NCBI GenBank assembly: GCA_012838205.1
Contig: DUPR01000010.1
Coordinates: 1-42,186, forward strand
Reading direction: 5' to 3'
Source of the DNA: Methanobacterium sp.
GTDB lineage: Archaea; Methanobacteriota; Methanobacteria; Methanobacteriales; Methanobacteriaceae
DNA: 42,186 nt
The notes beneath the pieces are model-generated. The model made no database searches and had not been told where the DNA came from. It saw only the letters and a program-made list of their open reading frames with translations. Numbering within the stretch: position 1 is the stretch's first letter; each line of letters begins with the position of its first letter. Of this stretch, positions 1 to 8,063 are shown in pieces. Both the position numbers and the translations under genes were made by a program.

Positions 1-66
1 AAACTCTATATTGATACTATATAATATTACAACCAGAACAATATGAACAATTACATTTCCAATTTA

Positions 67-92
67 TTTATTGTCAGGATTTATTGTCAGGG
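67..92. repeat. 13-bp tandem duplication
   Basis: Two adjacent copies of tttattgtcagga, at 67-79 and 80-92, differ only at the last base. Function is unknown. It lies in the same spacer as a three-copy 19-bp repeat. Confidence 0.8.
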
Positions 93-126
93 GAATTAAT
101 TAATAGTTCATCATAATATTGGGAAA

Positions 127-183
127 ATTACTGGAATAAGTAAAAATTACTGGAATAAGTAAAAATTACTGGAATAAGTAAAA
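127..183. repeat. Three perfect 19-bp tandem copies
   Basis: The unit attactggaataagtaaaa occurs exactly three times in a row, at 127-145, 146-164 and 165-183. Perfect identity means recent slippage or duplication, or selection. It is too short and spacer-free to be a CRISPR array. It could be a variable-number repeat or iterated protein-binding sites upstream of the radical SAM gene. Confidence 0.95.
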
Positions 184-385
184 TATGGGCTTTTCTTAGG
201 ATGTGTTTAGAATTTTTTTTGGCCTGATCAAATATTTATTTATAGGATACTAATACTTGTAATCTGAGGATGTCTGGAAAAAAAGACAATTATTTAAAAA
301 ACATAAGTAATTAGTATAATATTAATTTAAAATTAATCATTGAATTTATATTGTTTATAATTTTTCTTTAAAATGGTGAATTTTT

Positions 386-1540
386 ATGGCTTTTCATGTG
401 ATGCTGGTTCCCACATTGGGATGTCCTTCCAGTTGTGAGTATTGTTGGAGTTCGGAGGAAAGTTCCCCAATAATGGATGTCAATATAATTAGAGAAACAG
501 TAGAATGGCTTAAAGACTTCCGAAACGAACCAGTTACTTTCACCTTCCATGGTGGAGAACCATTACTGGCAGGATATGAATTTTTTAAAGAATCATTACC
601 ACTCTTGGCTGATGGATTAGCACATCTTAAGCCAGCTTTTGCAATTCAAACCAATTTATGGAACTTGACACCTGAACTGGCAGAATTATTTAAAGAATAT
701 GAGATACCTATTGGTTCAAGTCTGGATGGTCCAGAGGAACTGAATGACTTGCAGAGGGGAGAAGGATACTATCAGAAGACAATGAAAGGTTATGAAATTG
801 CAAAGGAACATGGTTTGCAGGTAAGCTTTATATCTACTTTCACCTCCTATTCCATCCAATTCAAGGAAGAAATTTTCAATTTTTTCCTGGAAAATGGTTT
901 GAACCTTAAACTACACCCTGCTTTGCCATCATTACGTGGTGCTAACCCTGAAAAATGGGCTTTATCCCCTGAAGAGTATGGGGAACTTTTAATTTACCTA
1001 CTTGATCAGTACTTGGAAAATATGGACAGAATCGAACTTAAAAATATTGATCACCTAGCAAAATGTGTTTTCACACGCCGAGGGGTGGTTTGCACCTTTG
1101 TGGACTGCATGGGAGACACCTTCGCAGTTGGTCCAGATGGAAGTATATATCCTTGCTATCGTTTCGTGGGAATGCCTGAATATGTTATGGGAAATGTAAG
1201 GGATCATCCCAGTATGGAAGATTTAGCCCAGTCTGATTCTTGGAAGTTACTTCATGGCTTCAAAGACTACGTAGACTCAGAGTGTAAAAGATGCAATTAT
1301 ATAAAGTTCTGCAGAGGAGGATGTCCCTACAACGCCCTTACTATCAATGAAAAAACAGGTAAAGCCGAAATAAGTGGAGTAGACCCCCACTGTACTGCAT
1401 ATAAGATGATCTTCAAGGAAATCACCAAACGAGCTACCAAAGAAATGCTAGGACCCAGTTTGGGCATGGTAAATGATGCATCAGGCATGGACCGAAAAAC
1501 TAAAAGGGGAATAATGTCTATTATGCTCAAACCTTCTTAG
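386..1540 (+). CDS. Radical SAM/SPASM peptide-modifying enzyme, anaerobic sulfatase maturase-like
   Basis: The 384-residue protein begins with the radical SAM cluster motif CxxxCxxC (Cys13, 17, 20), followed by GGEP at 56-59. Its C-terminal half carries the full SPASM pattern of sulfatase maturases: Cys241-X10-G-X4-Cys257, then C-X2-C-X5-C-X3-C at Cys300, 303, 309 and 313, and a last Cys336. Such enzymes use S-adenosylmethionine and auxiliary [4Fe-4S] clusters to alter Cys, Ser or other side chains in proteins or peptides. No sulfatase gene is seen in the window, and a tiny Cys-rich protein lies 356 bp downstream. From memory, methanogens have radical SAM families of this type paired with Cys-rich peptides (TIGR04083 with TIGR04165), and this gene fits that description. 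The ATG at 386 has GGTGA seven bases upstream. The substrate is inferred, not shown. Confidence 0.88.
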   Translation: MAFHVMLVPTLGCPSSCEYCWSSEESSPIMDVNIIRETVEWLKDFRNEPVTFTFHGGEPLLAGYEFFKESLPLLADGLAHLKPAFAIQTNLWNLTPELAELFKEYEIPIGSSLDGPEELNDLQRGEGYYQKTMKGYEIAKEHGLQVSFISTFTSYSIQFKEEIFNFFLENGLNLKLHPALPSLRGANPEKWALSPEEYGELLIYLLDQYLENMDRIELKNIDHLAKCVFTRRGVVCTFVDCMGDTFAVGPDGSIYPCYRFVGMPEYVMGNVRDHPSMEDLAQSDSWKLLHGFKDYVDSECKRCNYIKFCRGGCPYNALTINEKTGKAEISGVDPHCTAYKMIFKEITKRATKEMLGPSLGMVNDASGMDRKTKRGIMSIMLKPS

Positions 1541-1568
1541 AAAAATAGTAAATAGTGAGTAGATCAAT

Positions 1569-1823
1569 ATGAAGAAAAACACTCCAGTGATTATGGGGAT
1601 AGTTTTAATTTTAGGCATAGCTGCCATTGGTTATTTCGCTGATTTGGACCAACAAAACAATCATTCAACTAATTACTCCCTTTTTAAATATCATAATGTT
1701 TCTAATAACACGACATCAGATAATACCATCCAAACTTCAAAATCTTCGCATAAATCATCCCAAAATAAAACTAAAAACAATGATACCAATATAACCGGTC
1801 CCTACAATATGACTGTAACTTAA
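1569..1823 (+). CDS. Small membrane-anchored, Asn-rich exported protein
   Basis: This 84-residue protein has no recognised family. A hydrophobic segment at about residues 7-24 after two lysines looks like a signal anchor or signal peptide. The rest is low-complexity, rich in Asn, Ser, Thr and Lys, and holds nine N-X-S/T sequons, the acceptor sites of archaeal N-glycosylation. The gene starts 28 bp after the radical SAM gene on the same strand and is probably co-transcribed with it. A role as accessory or substrate of that enzyme is possible but unsupported: it has no Cys. It resembles in composition, not in recognisable sequence, the small exported protein at 15849-16130. Confidence 0.65.
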   Translation: MKKNTPVIMGIVLILGIAAIGYFADLDQQNNHSTNYSLFKYHNVSNNTTSDNTIQTSKSSHKSSQNKTKNNDTNITGPYNMTVT

Positions 1824-1896
1824 CAAAAATTAATCTTATTAGTATCATAATAAACAAAATAAACATGTCTTGTTAATGTGTGAGGAGACAAAATAT

Positions 1897-2073
1897 ATGA
1901 ACCTAGGAAAACTTAATGAAAAATGCCCTGAATGCGGTTCTATGGATAAAACCCTTAGAAGGAGATTAGATAGAGAACATCATGCATTTGGTACAACACA
2001 GTCTTTTTCGTGCAGTAATTGTGGTTATGTGTTCAAATCCCCTGAAGATGAAAAAAAAGAGGATGAAAAATAG
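1897..2073 (+). CDS. Cys-rich small protein/peptide with two CxxC knuckles, candidate radical SAM substrate
   Basis: The 58-residue product has CPECG near its N-terminus and CSNCG about 27 residues later, with a basic and His-containing stretch between (RRRLDREHH). The acidic tail is rich in Glu, Asp and Lys. I chose ATG 1897 because GAGGAG at 1882-1887 sits nine bases before it; a TTG at 1870 would place this ribosome binding site inside the gene. I recall a methanogen family of short Cys-rich peptides (TIGR04165) encoded near radical SAM enzymes, and this sequence looks like a member. The alternative is an ordinary zinc-ribbon protein, since two CxxCG pairs also fit zinc binding. Confidence 0.7.
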   Translation: MNLGKLNEKCPECGSMDKTLRRRLDREHHAFGTTQSFSCSNCGYVFKSPEDEKKEDEK

Positions 2074-2332
2074 ACACTAATCTCTTTAAATCAATTATAT
2101 AAAATATTAAGATTTTCAATACGAAAATAGGTATTATTATTCCCAATTAATATTGTGTTTCATCCTTTTTTAAAAAAAAGATCATTTATTCTACTGTGAA
2201 TAGAAAAAGTTTAAAAAAAAAGTAAAAACTATAAGTAAGAAAGCAAAATGTTTGATAATACTTTAATTAAGTAATTTTTTCAATTAGAATTCAAATAGTT
2301 AATTTTTTTAAAATCAATAAGAGACTGATAAT

Positions 2333-2503
2333 ATGATAGTTAAGGAATGGTGTATGTACTGCGGAGAATGTGCAGGTGTATGTCCTCGTAACCTCATTGA
2401 AGTACGCGAAATAAGCTTAAATTTCAACGAAGAAGATTGTAAAGACTGCAGAATATGCGTTAAGGCATGTCCAGTGCAGGCCCTGGAAAAAGGGGATGAT
2501 TAA
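2333..2503 (+). CDS. Small 2[4Fe-4S] ferredoxin
   Basis: This 56-residue protein contains two classical CxxCxxCxxxCP motifs, at Cys7-10-13-17 and Cys36-39-42-46, the layout of a bacterial-type 2[4Fe-4S] ferredoxin. It ends two bases before the geranylgeranyl reductase start, so the two are translated from one message. The obvious inference is that it donates electrons to that reductase for saturation of archaeal lipid chains; ferredoxin next to this reductase is common in methanogens. ATG 2333 is the first Met in frame; the ribosome binding site is weak (GAGACTGATA). Confidence 0.9.
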   Translation: MIVKEWCMYCGECAGVCPRNLIEVREISLNFNEEDCKDCRICVKACPVQALEKGDD

Positions 2504-2504
2504 T

Positions 2505-3686
2505 ATGATTGAAACTGATATTTTAGTTATAGGGGCCGGCCCTGCAGGTTCAACTGCTGCAAAACACGCAGCCATAGCTGGTTCCAGTGTAATTTTAATG
2601 GACAAAAAATCCGAGATAGGATCTCCCAAAAGATGCGCTGAAGGCGTTTCTAAAGAGGGGCTTAAAAAGTTAGGAATCGAACCATCTGAACGTTGGGTGA
2701 CTAAAGAAGCAAGCGGAATCCGTATGGTTTCCCCAAATGGAACTTCAGTGACCCTTACTGAGGATAAAGTAAAACTCCCGGAAGCAGGTTACATCCTAGA
2801 ACGTAAAGTCTTTGACAAATACATGGCCATGGATGCTGGTCGTGCTGGTGTGCAAATCATGATCAAAACCCTGGCTACTGGTATGCGAAGAGAAGATGGT
2901 CAGATGGTGGTTACTGCTGAGAGCATGGGTGAAGAATTCCAAATCAAGGCTAAGATTGTAATAGCTGCTGATGGCCCGGAATCAAGGGTTGGTAGATGGG
3001 CTGGACTTCGAACTTCTCTTAAACCTAAAGATATGGAATCTTGTGCCCAGTTTGAAATGGCAGGAGTTGAGATGGAAGAACCAGACTGCATAGAATTCTA
3101 TTTTGGTAGTGTATCTCCTGGAGGTTATGCTTGGATTTTCCCTAAAGGCGATGACATAGCTAATGTAGGTCTGGGTGTTTTAACCACTATGACTGATAAA
3201 AGCGCCTATGAACACCTTTTAGAGTTTGTGAAGAATAATCCTGCCACCAAAAATGCACAAGCAGTTGAAATCAATGTTGGTGGAGATCCTGTTGGTGGAT
3301 TACTCAAGAAAAAGGTAACCGATAATGTTCTGGTCACTGGAGACGCTGCAAGTATGGTAAACCCACTTACAGGCGGAGGTATTATTAGTGGAATGTTAGG
3401 AGGTCGAATTGCTGGTCAAGTGGCCGCACAAGCTGTAATTGAAGGTGATTACTCGGAAAAAAGCCTTGAAATATATGAAGAACTTTGTGAAGCCGAACTA
3501 GGCAAATCATTTGAAAAATATTTAAAGGCCAAAAATTATCTTTTAAGTCTTTCTGATGAGGAATTAGACCAGATTGCAGAAGCATTCCAAAAGAGTGACT
3601 TTGAAACTATTAACACCGCAGAAATGGTTAGAAAACTGGTTAAAATCTCGCCAAAAGCCCTTTTAAAGTTGGGTAAATTGTTCTAA
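2505..3686 (+). CDS. Digeranylgeranylglycerophospholipid reductase (geranylgeranyl reductase family)
   Basis: The 393-residue flavoprotein starts with a Rossmann FAD motif (GAGPAGSTAA), followed by the family signature around KRCAEGVS, with the Cys conserved in archaeal geranylgeranyl reductases. A second FAD segment (VTGDAASMVNPLTGGGI) lies towards the C-terminus. The enzyme hydrogenates the double bonds of geranylgeranyl chains of archaeal membrane lipids. Start 2505 is preferred over an in-frame ATG at 2496, because GGGG at 2492-2495 is at proper spacing only for 2505. It forms a two-gene unit with the ferredoxin just upstream. A long T run then A run follows the stop. Confidence 0.92.
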   Translation: MIETDILVIGAGPAGSTAAKHAAIAGSSVILMDKKSEIGSPKRCAEGVSKEGLKKLGIEPSERWVTKEASGIRMVSPNGTSVTLTEDKVKLPEAGYILERKVFDKYMAMDAGRAGVQIMIKTLATGMRREDGQMVVTAESMGEEFQIKAKIVIAADGPESRVGRWAGLRTSLKPKDMESCAQFEMAGVEMEEPDCIEFYFGSVSPGGYAWIFPKGDDIANVGLGVLTTMTDKSAYEHLLEFVKNNPATKNAQAVEINVGGDPVGGLLKKKVTDNVLVTGDAASMVNPLTGGGIISGMLGGRIAGQVAAQAVIEGDYSEKSLEIYEELCEAELGKSFEKYLKAKNYLLSLSDEELDQIAEAFQKSDFETINTAEMVRKLVKISPKALLKLGKLF

Positions 3687-4301
3687 ATTTTTTTTTAAAA
3701 AAAAAAATGATTTTATTTTAACCTCCCCCCCCCCTTTTTAATTTTAGATATATAAACCCTTAATTGGTAATTTTTTTAACATCACTGTTAATGTTGAAAT
3801 GCGCCTAATTCATCGAGAACATCCTCTTTTTCACAATTGACAAGCATTTTCCAAGCAGTCTGCAGTATAATATTTTTTTCCCAAACTCATTTTTTTTTGT
3901 TCTTCAAAATTTCATATATTTATGTTGGATATAAAATAAGCTTCAAATCTAATACTTAAAGATTCAGATTTATCAAAATCAGTCTGCTGGCTGAAACCTA
4001 CTTTCTTTAGGTGTTATAAGTGAAAATCATAAAAATATTCGGTATAGAAACGGGATGATTGATATTAAATTATTCCATAAAGAATTAATCTCAATTTACG
4101 AGTGGTAATTAGTCATATGAAAATATGTATCATTAACCCCAATATAGAGGTTGATCATAATAATGAATGGAACATTAATGGAAAGATTAACATGAACTTA
4201 CAACTTATTCTAAAATAAGTAAAAAAAAATTCTATTGAAGTAAGAATTGGAGATATAAAAAAAATAAGGAAAATAGTAAATATTGTTGTGGAGGCAATGA
4301 A
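3687..4301. other. 615-bp AT-rich spacer
   Basis: No gene is supported. The spacer holds the terminator-like T/A runs at its start and an exceptional run of ten C at 3725-3734. A 33-codon frame at 4117-4218 starts MKICIINPN, reminiscent of racemase N-termini, but stops at once. The ribosome binding site GGAGG of the next gene is near 4290. The remainder shows nothing I recognise. Confidence 0.5.
3688..3707 (+). terminator. T9/A11 run after the reductase gene
   Basis: Directly after the stop codon comes a run of nine T followed by eleven A. The T tract on the plus strand fits the oligo-T termination signals of archaeal RNA polymerase. The runs are also prone to sequencing error. Confidence 0.5.
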
Positions 4302-5798
4302 ATGAAAGAGGATTCATCACATGAAAGCAGAATTGAAAACACACCAGAAAATAGAGCAAAATGCTTATGCACTTTCTGTCCAAGTTATTCCCAAAACTGC
4401 AAGGATGAAGTTCTTTATTGTAGTATTGGGGCTAGTAAATGTGAAATCCCTGTCAACGGTTGCATCTGCAACAGTTGCCCCCTATACTTTGAGTACAATC
4501 TGCAAAATATTTATTTTTGCAGCCTAGAAGAAGTGGGAGAAAATAAAACTCTTATGCGCCGGAAATATAATGAAGAAAACACTGATTTTTATGAAAAAAT
4601 AGTCGAAATCAAAGATAAAGTTGCAGGAGAAAGTTTGATATCTGCCATGGGCTCCTTGAAGGAAATTCCCTGTAAACTAGATGATCTCCATTTTTTACCA
4701 GCGCAAATTGAACGGATACCCCTCAACAAAGAGGAAGATGTTAATACATCTATAACTATCGGACCTAAATCTAAAAAACCTTTGAAAGTGTCTTCACCCA
4801 TCATGATCTCAGGTATGAGTTTTGGAGCAGTTTCCAGGAATGTGCGTCTGGTAATATCCCAAACAGCATCTAAAATGAATATTGGATTTAACACCGGAGA
4901 AGGAGGTGTGCTTCATGAGGAAAGAAAAACTTCCCCTGAATTGATGATAGTGCAATATTCAACAGGACGTTTTGGTTTCGATGAAGAACTACTCCAATCT
5001 GCTGGTGCTGTGGAGATAAGGTTTGGTCAGGGAGCTTATCCTGGTAAAGGAAGTTATCTGCCTGCCGAAAAAATCACAGAAGAAGTGGCAGAAATTCGTG
5101 GACTTAAAAAGGGCGAATCAGCTTATTCCCCAGCCCATCACCCTGACATCACCAGCCCTGAACAATTAGAAGAAAAAATTAACTGGCTAAGGGAACTTGG
5201 CAAAGGAATCCCCATAGGGGCGAAAATTGGGTGTGGAAATGTGGAAAAAGATGTTAAAATCTTGTCAAAGGCAGGGATTGACTTTATTTCACTGGATGGT
5301 TTTGGTGGAGGTACTGGAGCCACTAATACATATGTGAAAGACAATATGGGAATTCCCATACTGGCTGCTTTGCCCCGTGCCCATAGGAAACTTGAAAAAA
5401 TGGGAGTTCGTGACAATCTTAGTCTCATTGCCGGCGGAGGATTGATGAACTCTGCAGATTTTACTAAATGTCTAGCTTTAGGTGCGGATGCAGTTTATAT
5501 AGGCACATCAGCACTGATAGCTATGAATTGCCAACAATATCGTGTCTGTTACAGTGGATTATGCCCAACTGGAGTGACAACTCAAAATCCACAATTAATG
5601 GAACAGTTAGATGTCAAAAAGGGGATACGAAATCTTTCTAATTTCATAAATGTTTCTACAGAAGAAATAGCCACCATTACCCGCATGGTTGGTAAAAATG
5701 ATGTTAACCTTCTGGAAAAAGATGATTTGATAAGTTTAAGCAGGGAAACCGCAATGATCGCCAATGTTAAATGGTTGGATGGTCATTATTTGAACTAG
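4302..5798 (+). CDS. FMN-dependent glutamate-synthase-like protein with N-terminal Cys-rich DUF2769-type domain
   Basis: Residues about 20-75 form a Cys-dense module (ten Cys between 21 and 73) that looks like DUF2769. Residues about 125-470 are the FMN-binding domain of glutamate synthase: the segment MISGMSFGAVSRN, the glycine-rich DGFGGGTGAT and the barrel end IAGGGL. A cluster motif C-X5-C-X4-C at Cys410, 416 and 421 matches the [3Fe-4S] site of the large subunit. The amidotransferase domain is absent, as expected for archaeal split enzymes. Catalysis may be 2-oxoglutarate amination to glutamate, or another FMN reaction in a paralogue; the sequence alone cannot decide. ATG 4302 follows GGAGG by about eight bases. 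A histidine kinase gene follows after 130 bp. Confidence 0.85.
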   Translation: MKEDSSHESRIENTPENRAKCLCTFCPSYSQNCKDEVLYCSIGASKCEIPVNGCICNSCPLYFEYNLQNIYFCSLEEVGENKTLMRRKYNEENTDFYEKIVEIKDKVAGESLISAMGSLKEIPCKLDDLHFLPAQIERIPLNKEEDVNTSITIGPKSKKPLKVSSPIMISGMSFGAVSRNVRLVISQTASKMNIGFNTGEGGVLHEERKTSPELMIVQYSTGRFGFDEELLQSAGAVEIRFGQGAYPGKGSYLPAEKITEEVAEIRGLKKGESAYSPAHHPDITSPEQLEEKINWLRELGKGIPIGAKIGCGNVEKDVKILSKAGIDFISLDGFGGGTGATNTYVKDNMGIPILAALPRAHRKLEKMGVRDNLSLIAGGGLMNSADFTKCLALGADAVYIGTSALIAMNCQQYRVCYSGLCPTGVTTQNPQLMEQLDVKKGIRNLSNFINVSTEEIATITRMVGKNDVNLLEKDDLISLSRETAMIANVKWLDGHYLN

Positions 5799-5928
5799 TT
5801 TCTCCCTGTAAATGAAATGATATTTATTAATTAACTTATATTCTATTATTTTATTTAGTCTAAGAAATGAATTAAAAATAATGATAATTATTATTTGAAA
5901 ATTGATTATATTAGTGGGGAATAGTAAT

Positions 5929-6993
5929 TTGAACAAAAAAGATACTGAAGAGCTTTTAGAATGCGAACACATTAGAAATGCTCTTTTATTGGCTAACAAG
6001 GAATGGGACAGAACATTCAATGCCCTGCCTGATCTGATAACCATCATGGACACCGAACACCGAGTGGTGAAAGTTAACAAGGCAATGGCTGATAGTGTGG
6101 GAGTTTCACCAGAAGAAATCGTTGGAAAAAATTGTTATGAGATGGTTCACGGAACCAGATGTCCCATTGATACTTGTCCACATTCTTTACTTCTTGTTGA
6201 TGGTGCTCAGCACAAAGCTGAAATTCAAGAGGATAACCTTGGAGGTTTTTTCTTGGTGACTGTCACCCCGATTGAGGATGAAGAAGGAAACATAATGGGT
6301 AGTGTGCATGTTGCCAGGGATATCACCAAACGGGTTAAGATGGAAAAGGATCTTAAGAAAGCTTTAAAAGAAAAAGATGTGCTTATGAAAGAGATTTATC
6401 ATCGGGTTAAAAACAATCTTTCAGTGGTGTCCAGTCTCCTGAGTTTGCAATCTCGCTACATTGAGGATGAATCTGCCAGGGAGATTTTCAAGGACAGCCA
6501 AAGCAGGATAAAGACCATGGCCCTTATACATGAAAAATTGTATAGTTCTGGAAATCTTAAACTGGTTAATATGAAAGAATATATTGAGGAGTTGTCACGA
6601 GATTTTTCCAATGTTCACCTATCCAATCATGACAATGTAAGTCTGGTGTTAGATATTGAAAATATAATGTTAGATGTTGATACTGCCATCCCAGTAGGCC
6701 TTATTATCAATGAATTGCTAACCAACTCTGTGAAACATGCTTTTCCAGCTAAGCAAATAGGGACAATAAATTTGAATTTGAAGAAAGTAGAAAATGGTGA
6801 ATTGTTACTTGAAGCCAAAGACAATGGTAAAGGGTTACCTTCTGGTTTTAAAATTGAAAATAGTGATAGTTTAGGTTTAAGATTGATACATAGCTTAACT
6901 GATCAAATTAATGGCCAGATAGAGGTTGATGGAAGTCAAGGAGCTCATTTTTCTATAAAATTCCATGAACAAAAAAGGGGAAAACGTAAATGA
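5929..6993 (+). CDS. PAS-domain sensor histidine kinase (HisKA_2/HWE-like), soluble
   Basis: A PAS domain at about residues 28-135 is followed by a short helix and a phosphoacceptor box YHRVKNNLS (His158), then an ATPase domain with NELLTNSVKHAF, DNGKGLP and SLGLRL. There is no membrane segment, so it senses something inside the cell. The PAS core contains Cys69, His74, Cys78 and Cys83 in CYEMVHGTRCPIDTCP, a possible metal or redox site. I chose TTG 5929 because GGGGA at 5916-5920 sits eight bases upstream; TTG 5902 lacks such a signal. No response regulator is adjacent. Its stop overlaps the start of the next gene (ATGA), so the two are translationally coupled. Confidence 0.88.
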   Translation: MNKKDTEELLECEHIRNALLLANKEWDRTFNALPDLITIMDTEHRVVKVNKAMADSVGVSPEEIVGKNCYEMVHGTRCPIDTCPHSLLLVDGAQHKAEIQEDNLGGFFLVTVTPIEDEEGNIMGSVHVARDITKRVKMEKDLKKALKEKDVLMKEIYHRVKNNLSVVSSLLSLQSRYIEDESAREIFKDSQSRIKTMALIHEKLYSSGNLKLVNMKEYIEELSRDFSNVHLSNHDNVSLVLDIENIMLDVDTAIPVGLIINELLTNSVKHAFPAKQIGTINLNLKKVENGELLLEAKDNGKGLPSGFKIENSDSLGLRLIHSLTDQINGQIEVDGSQGAHFSIKFHEQKRGKRK

Positions 6994-7907
6994 TCAAAGT
7001 ACTATGCACCAATGAAACTTCACTCCACCGACCTGAAGCTCGTCGTTGGAGAGAACGCATGGGGCTATTAGAACCTCTGGGAGAAGTGGTGGTGGTACTG
7101 CCTTGCAGCATGCGGAAACCATATTCATCAAGTAAGTCTCATCGGATTTTCAGCCAAGCCACTAGAGGCTTTCAGGAAGCTATTTTAACATCGCCCTTTG
7201 GAGTTTGTCCACGAGAAATGGAAAATACTTATCCTATCCAGTCTTATGATGTTTCTACAGTTGGTGACTGGTCATTGGAGGAGATTGCACTCACCGGGGA
7301 ATGTTTAGCTGAATATGTTCAGGATAAAGAAGTGATAGCCCATGTAGCACATGGTTACTTGACCGTGTGTCAAGAATACTTGCCCAATGCTATTTTTACT
7401 TGTATTGATGGTAGGACCACTTCTTCTGAATCCATGCAAAACCTTAAAAAGGAAGTTAAAAAATATGGCAAAATTAAGAGTCGCAAAAGACAGACACATA
7501 TGCTCAGATCAATTGCAAGATATCAGTTTAATACACAAAAAGCAGATAAATTAGTACCATCCAATTATAAATTGATAGGAAGATTTGACCGGCGTTTGAT
7601 GCATGAAAATGAACAAATTGCCGTGTTGCATCATGATAACGGCCTTTACAGCCTAAATATGAAAGGGGGCATCTTATTGAATGACATTGGTGTTAACTGG
7701 GTTGAAATCGATTTTGATCTTAAGACCAACACCCTTTTTGCACCAGGAGTGGTTGATGCTTATCCCAAGATAATCCCCAAAGATGAAGTGGTTATCATTA
7801 GAAATGGAGAAGTTATTGGAGTTGGAAAGTCCCTCATGTCTGGTGAAGAAATGAAAAAAGGAGAAAAGGGTGTTGCTGTGCGGGTAAGGCACAGATTGAG
7901 CCAATAG
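6990..7907 (+). CDS. Archaeosine synthase-related protein (DUF5591 core plus PUA domain)
   Basis: The 305-residue protein contains PCSMRKPYSSSKSH at residues 38-51, a perfect match to the ArcS signature PCX3KPYX2SX2H whose Lys (here Lys43) carries the preQ0 base during archaeosine synthesis. The C-terminal ~75 residues form a PUA RNA-binding domain ending in GVAVRVRHR. ArcS adds lysine to preQ0 at position 15 of archaeal tRNA, and a radical SAM partner then forms archaeosine. Full-length ArcS proteins also carry a large TGT-like N-terminal region that is missing here, so this is a short form. It overlaps the upstream histidine kinase by four bases. Confidence 0.8.
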   Translation: MIKVLCTNETSLHRPEARRWRERMGLLEPLGEVVVVLPCSMRKPYSSSKSHRIFSQATRGFQEAILTSPFGVCPREMENTYPIQSYDVSTVGDWSLEEIALTGECLAEYVQDKEVIAHVAHGYLTVCQEYLPNAIFTCIDGRTTSSESMQNLKKEVKKYGKIKSRKRQTHMLRSIARYQFNTQKADKLVPSNYKLIGRFDRRLMHENEQIAVLHHDNGLYSLNMKGGILLNDIGVNWVEIDFDLKTNTLFAPGVVDAYPKIIPKDEVVIIRNGEVIGVGKSLMSGEEMKKGEKGVAVRVRHRLSQ

Positions 7908-8063
7908 TCTGTGGACTAATATTATGAATAAATATAAATACCATTAATAGAAATAAAAAAAATGTCTTTATTTAATTTATATGAATGTTTTTTAGAGTAT
8001 TTTACATTATAATCCTATCAAATGGTGTAAAATATACAAAAATCAATTTTTTGAGGTATGATT

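Larger units (their letters stand above)
1..385. other. AT-rich spacer with tandem repeats, upstream of the radical SAM gene
   Basis: No credible coding frame is seen; stops are frequent in all frames. The stretch holds two short tandem repeats (listed separately) and, close to the gene at 386, a TATA-like TTTATAATTTT near 353-362 and a ribosome binding site GGTGA at 374-378. It is most likely the promoter region of the radical SAM gene. Confidence 0.6.

Noticed and set aside
1..60. Minus-strand open stretch at the left edge of the window
   Set aside because: It is hydrophobic and open for about 20 codons only, and a stop lies just upstream with no start codon between.
127..183. CRISPR-like repeats
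   Set aside because: The 19-bp copies are directly adjacent with no spacers, and no cas genes are present.
1870..1896. Longer form of the Cys-rich protein from TTG 1870
   Set aside because: The ribosome binding site GAGGAG would lie inside that form; ATG 1897 fits it.
4117..4218. 33-codon frame starting MKICIINPN, like the start of Asp/Glu racemases
   Set aside because: It has only a weak ribosome binding site, stops after 33 codons and shows no further similarity. A decayed gene is possible but not supported.
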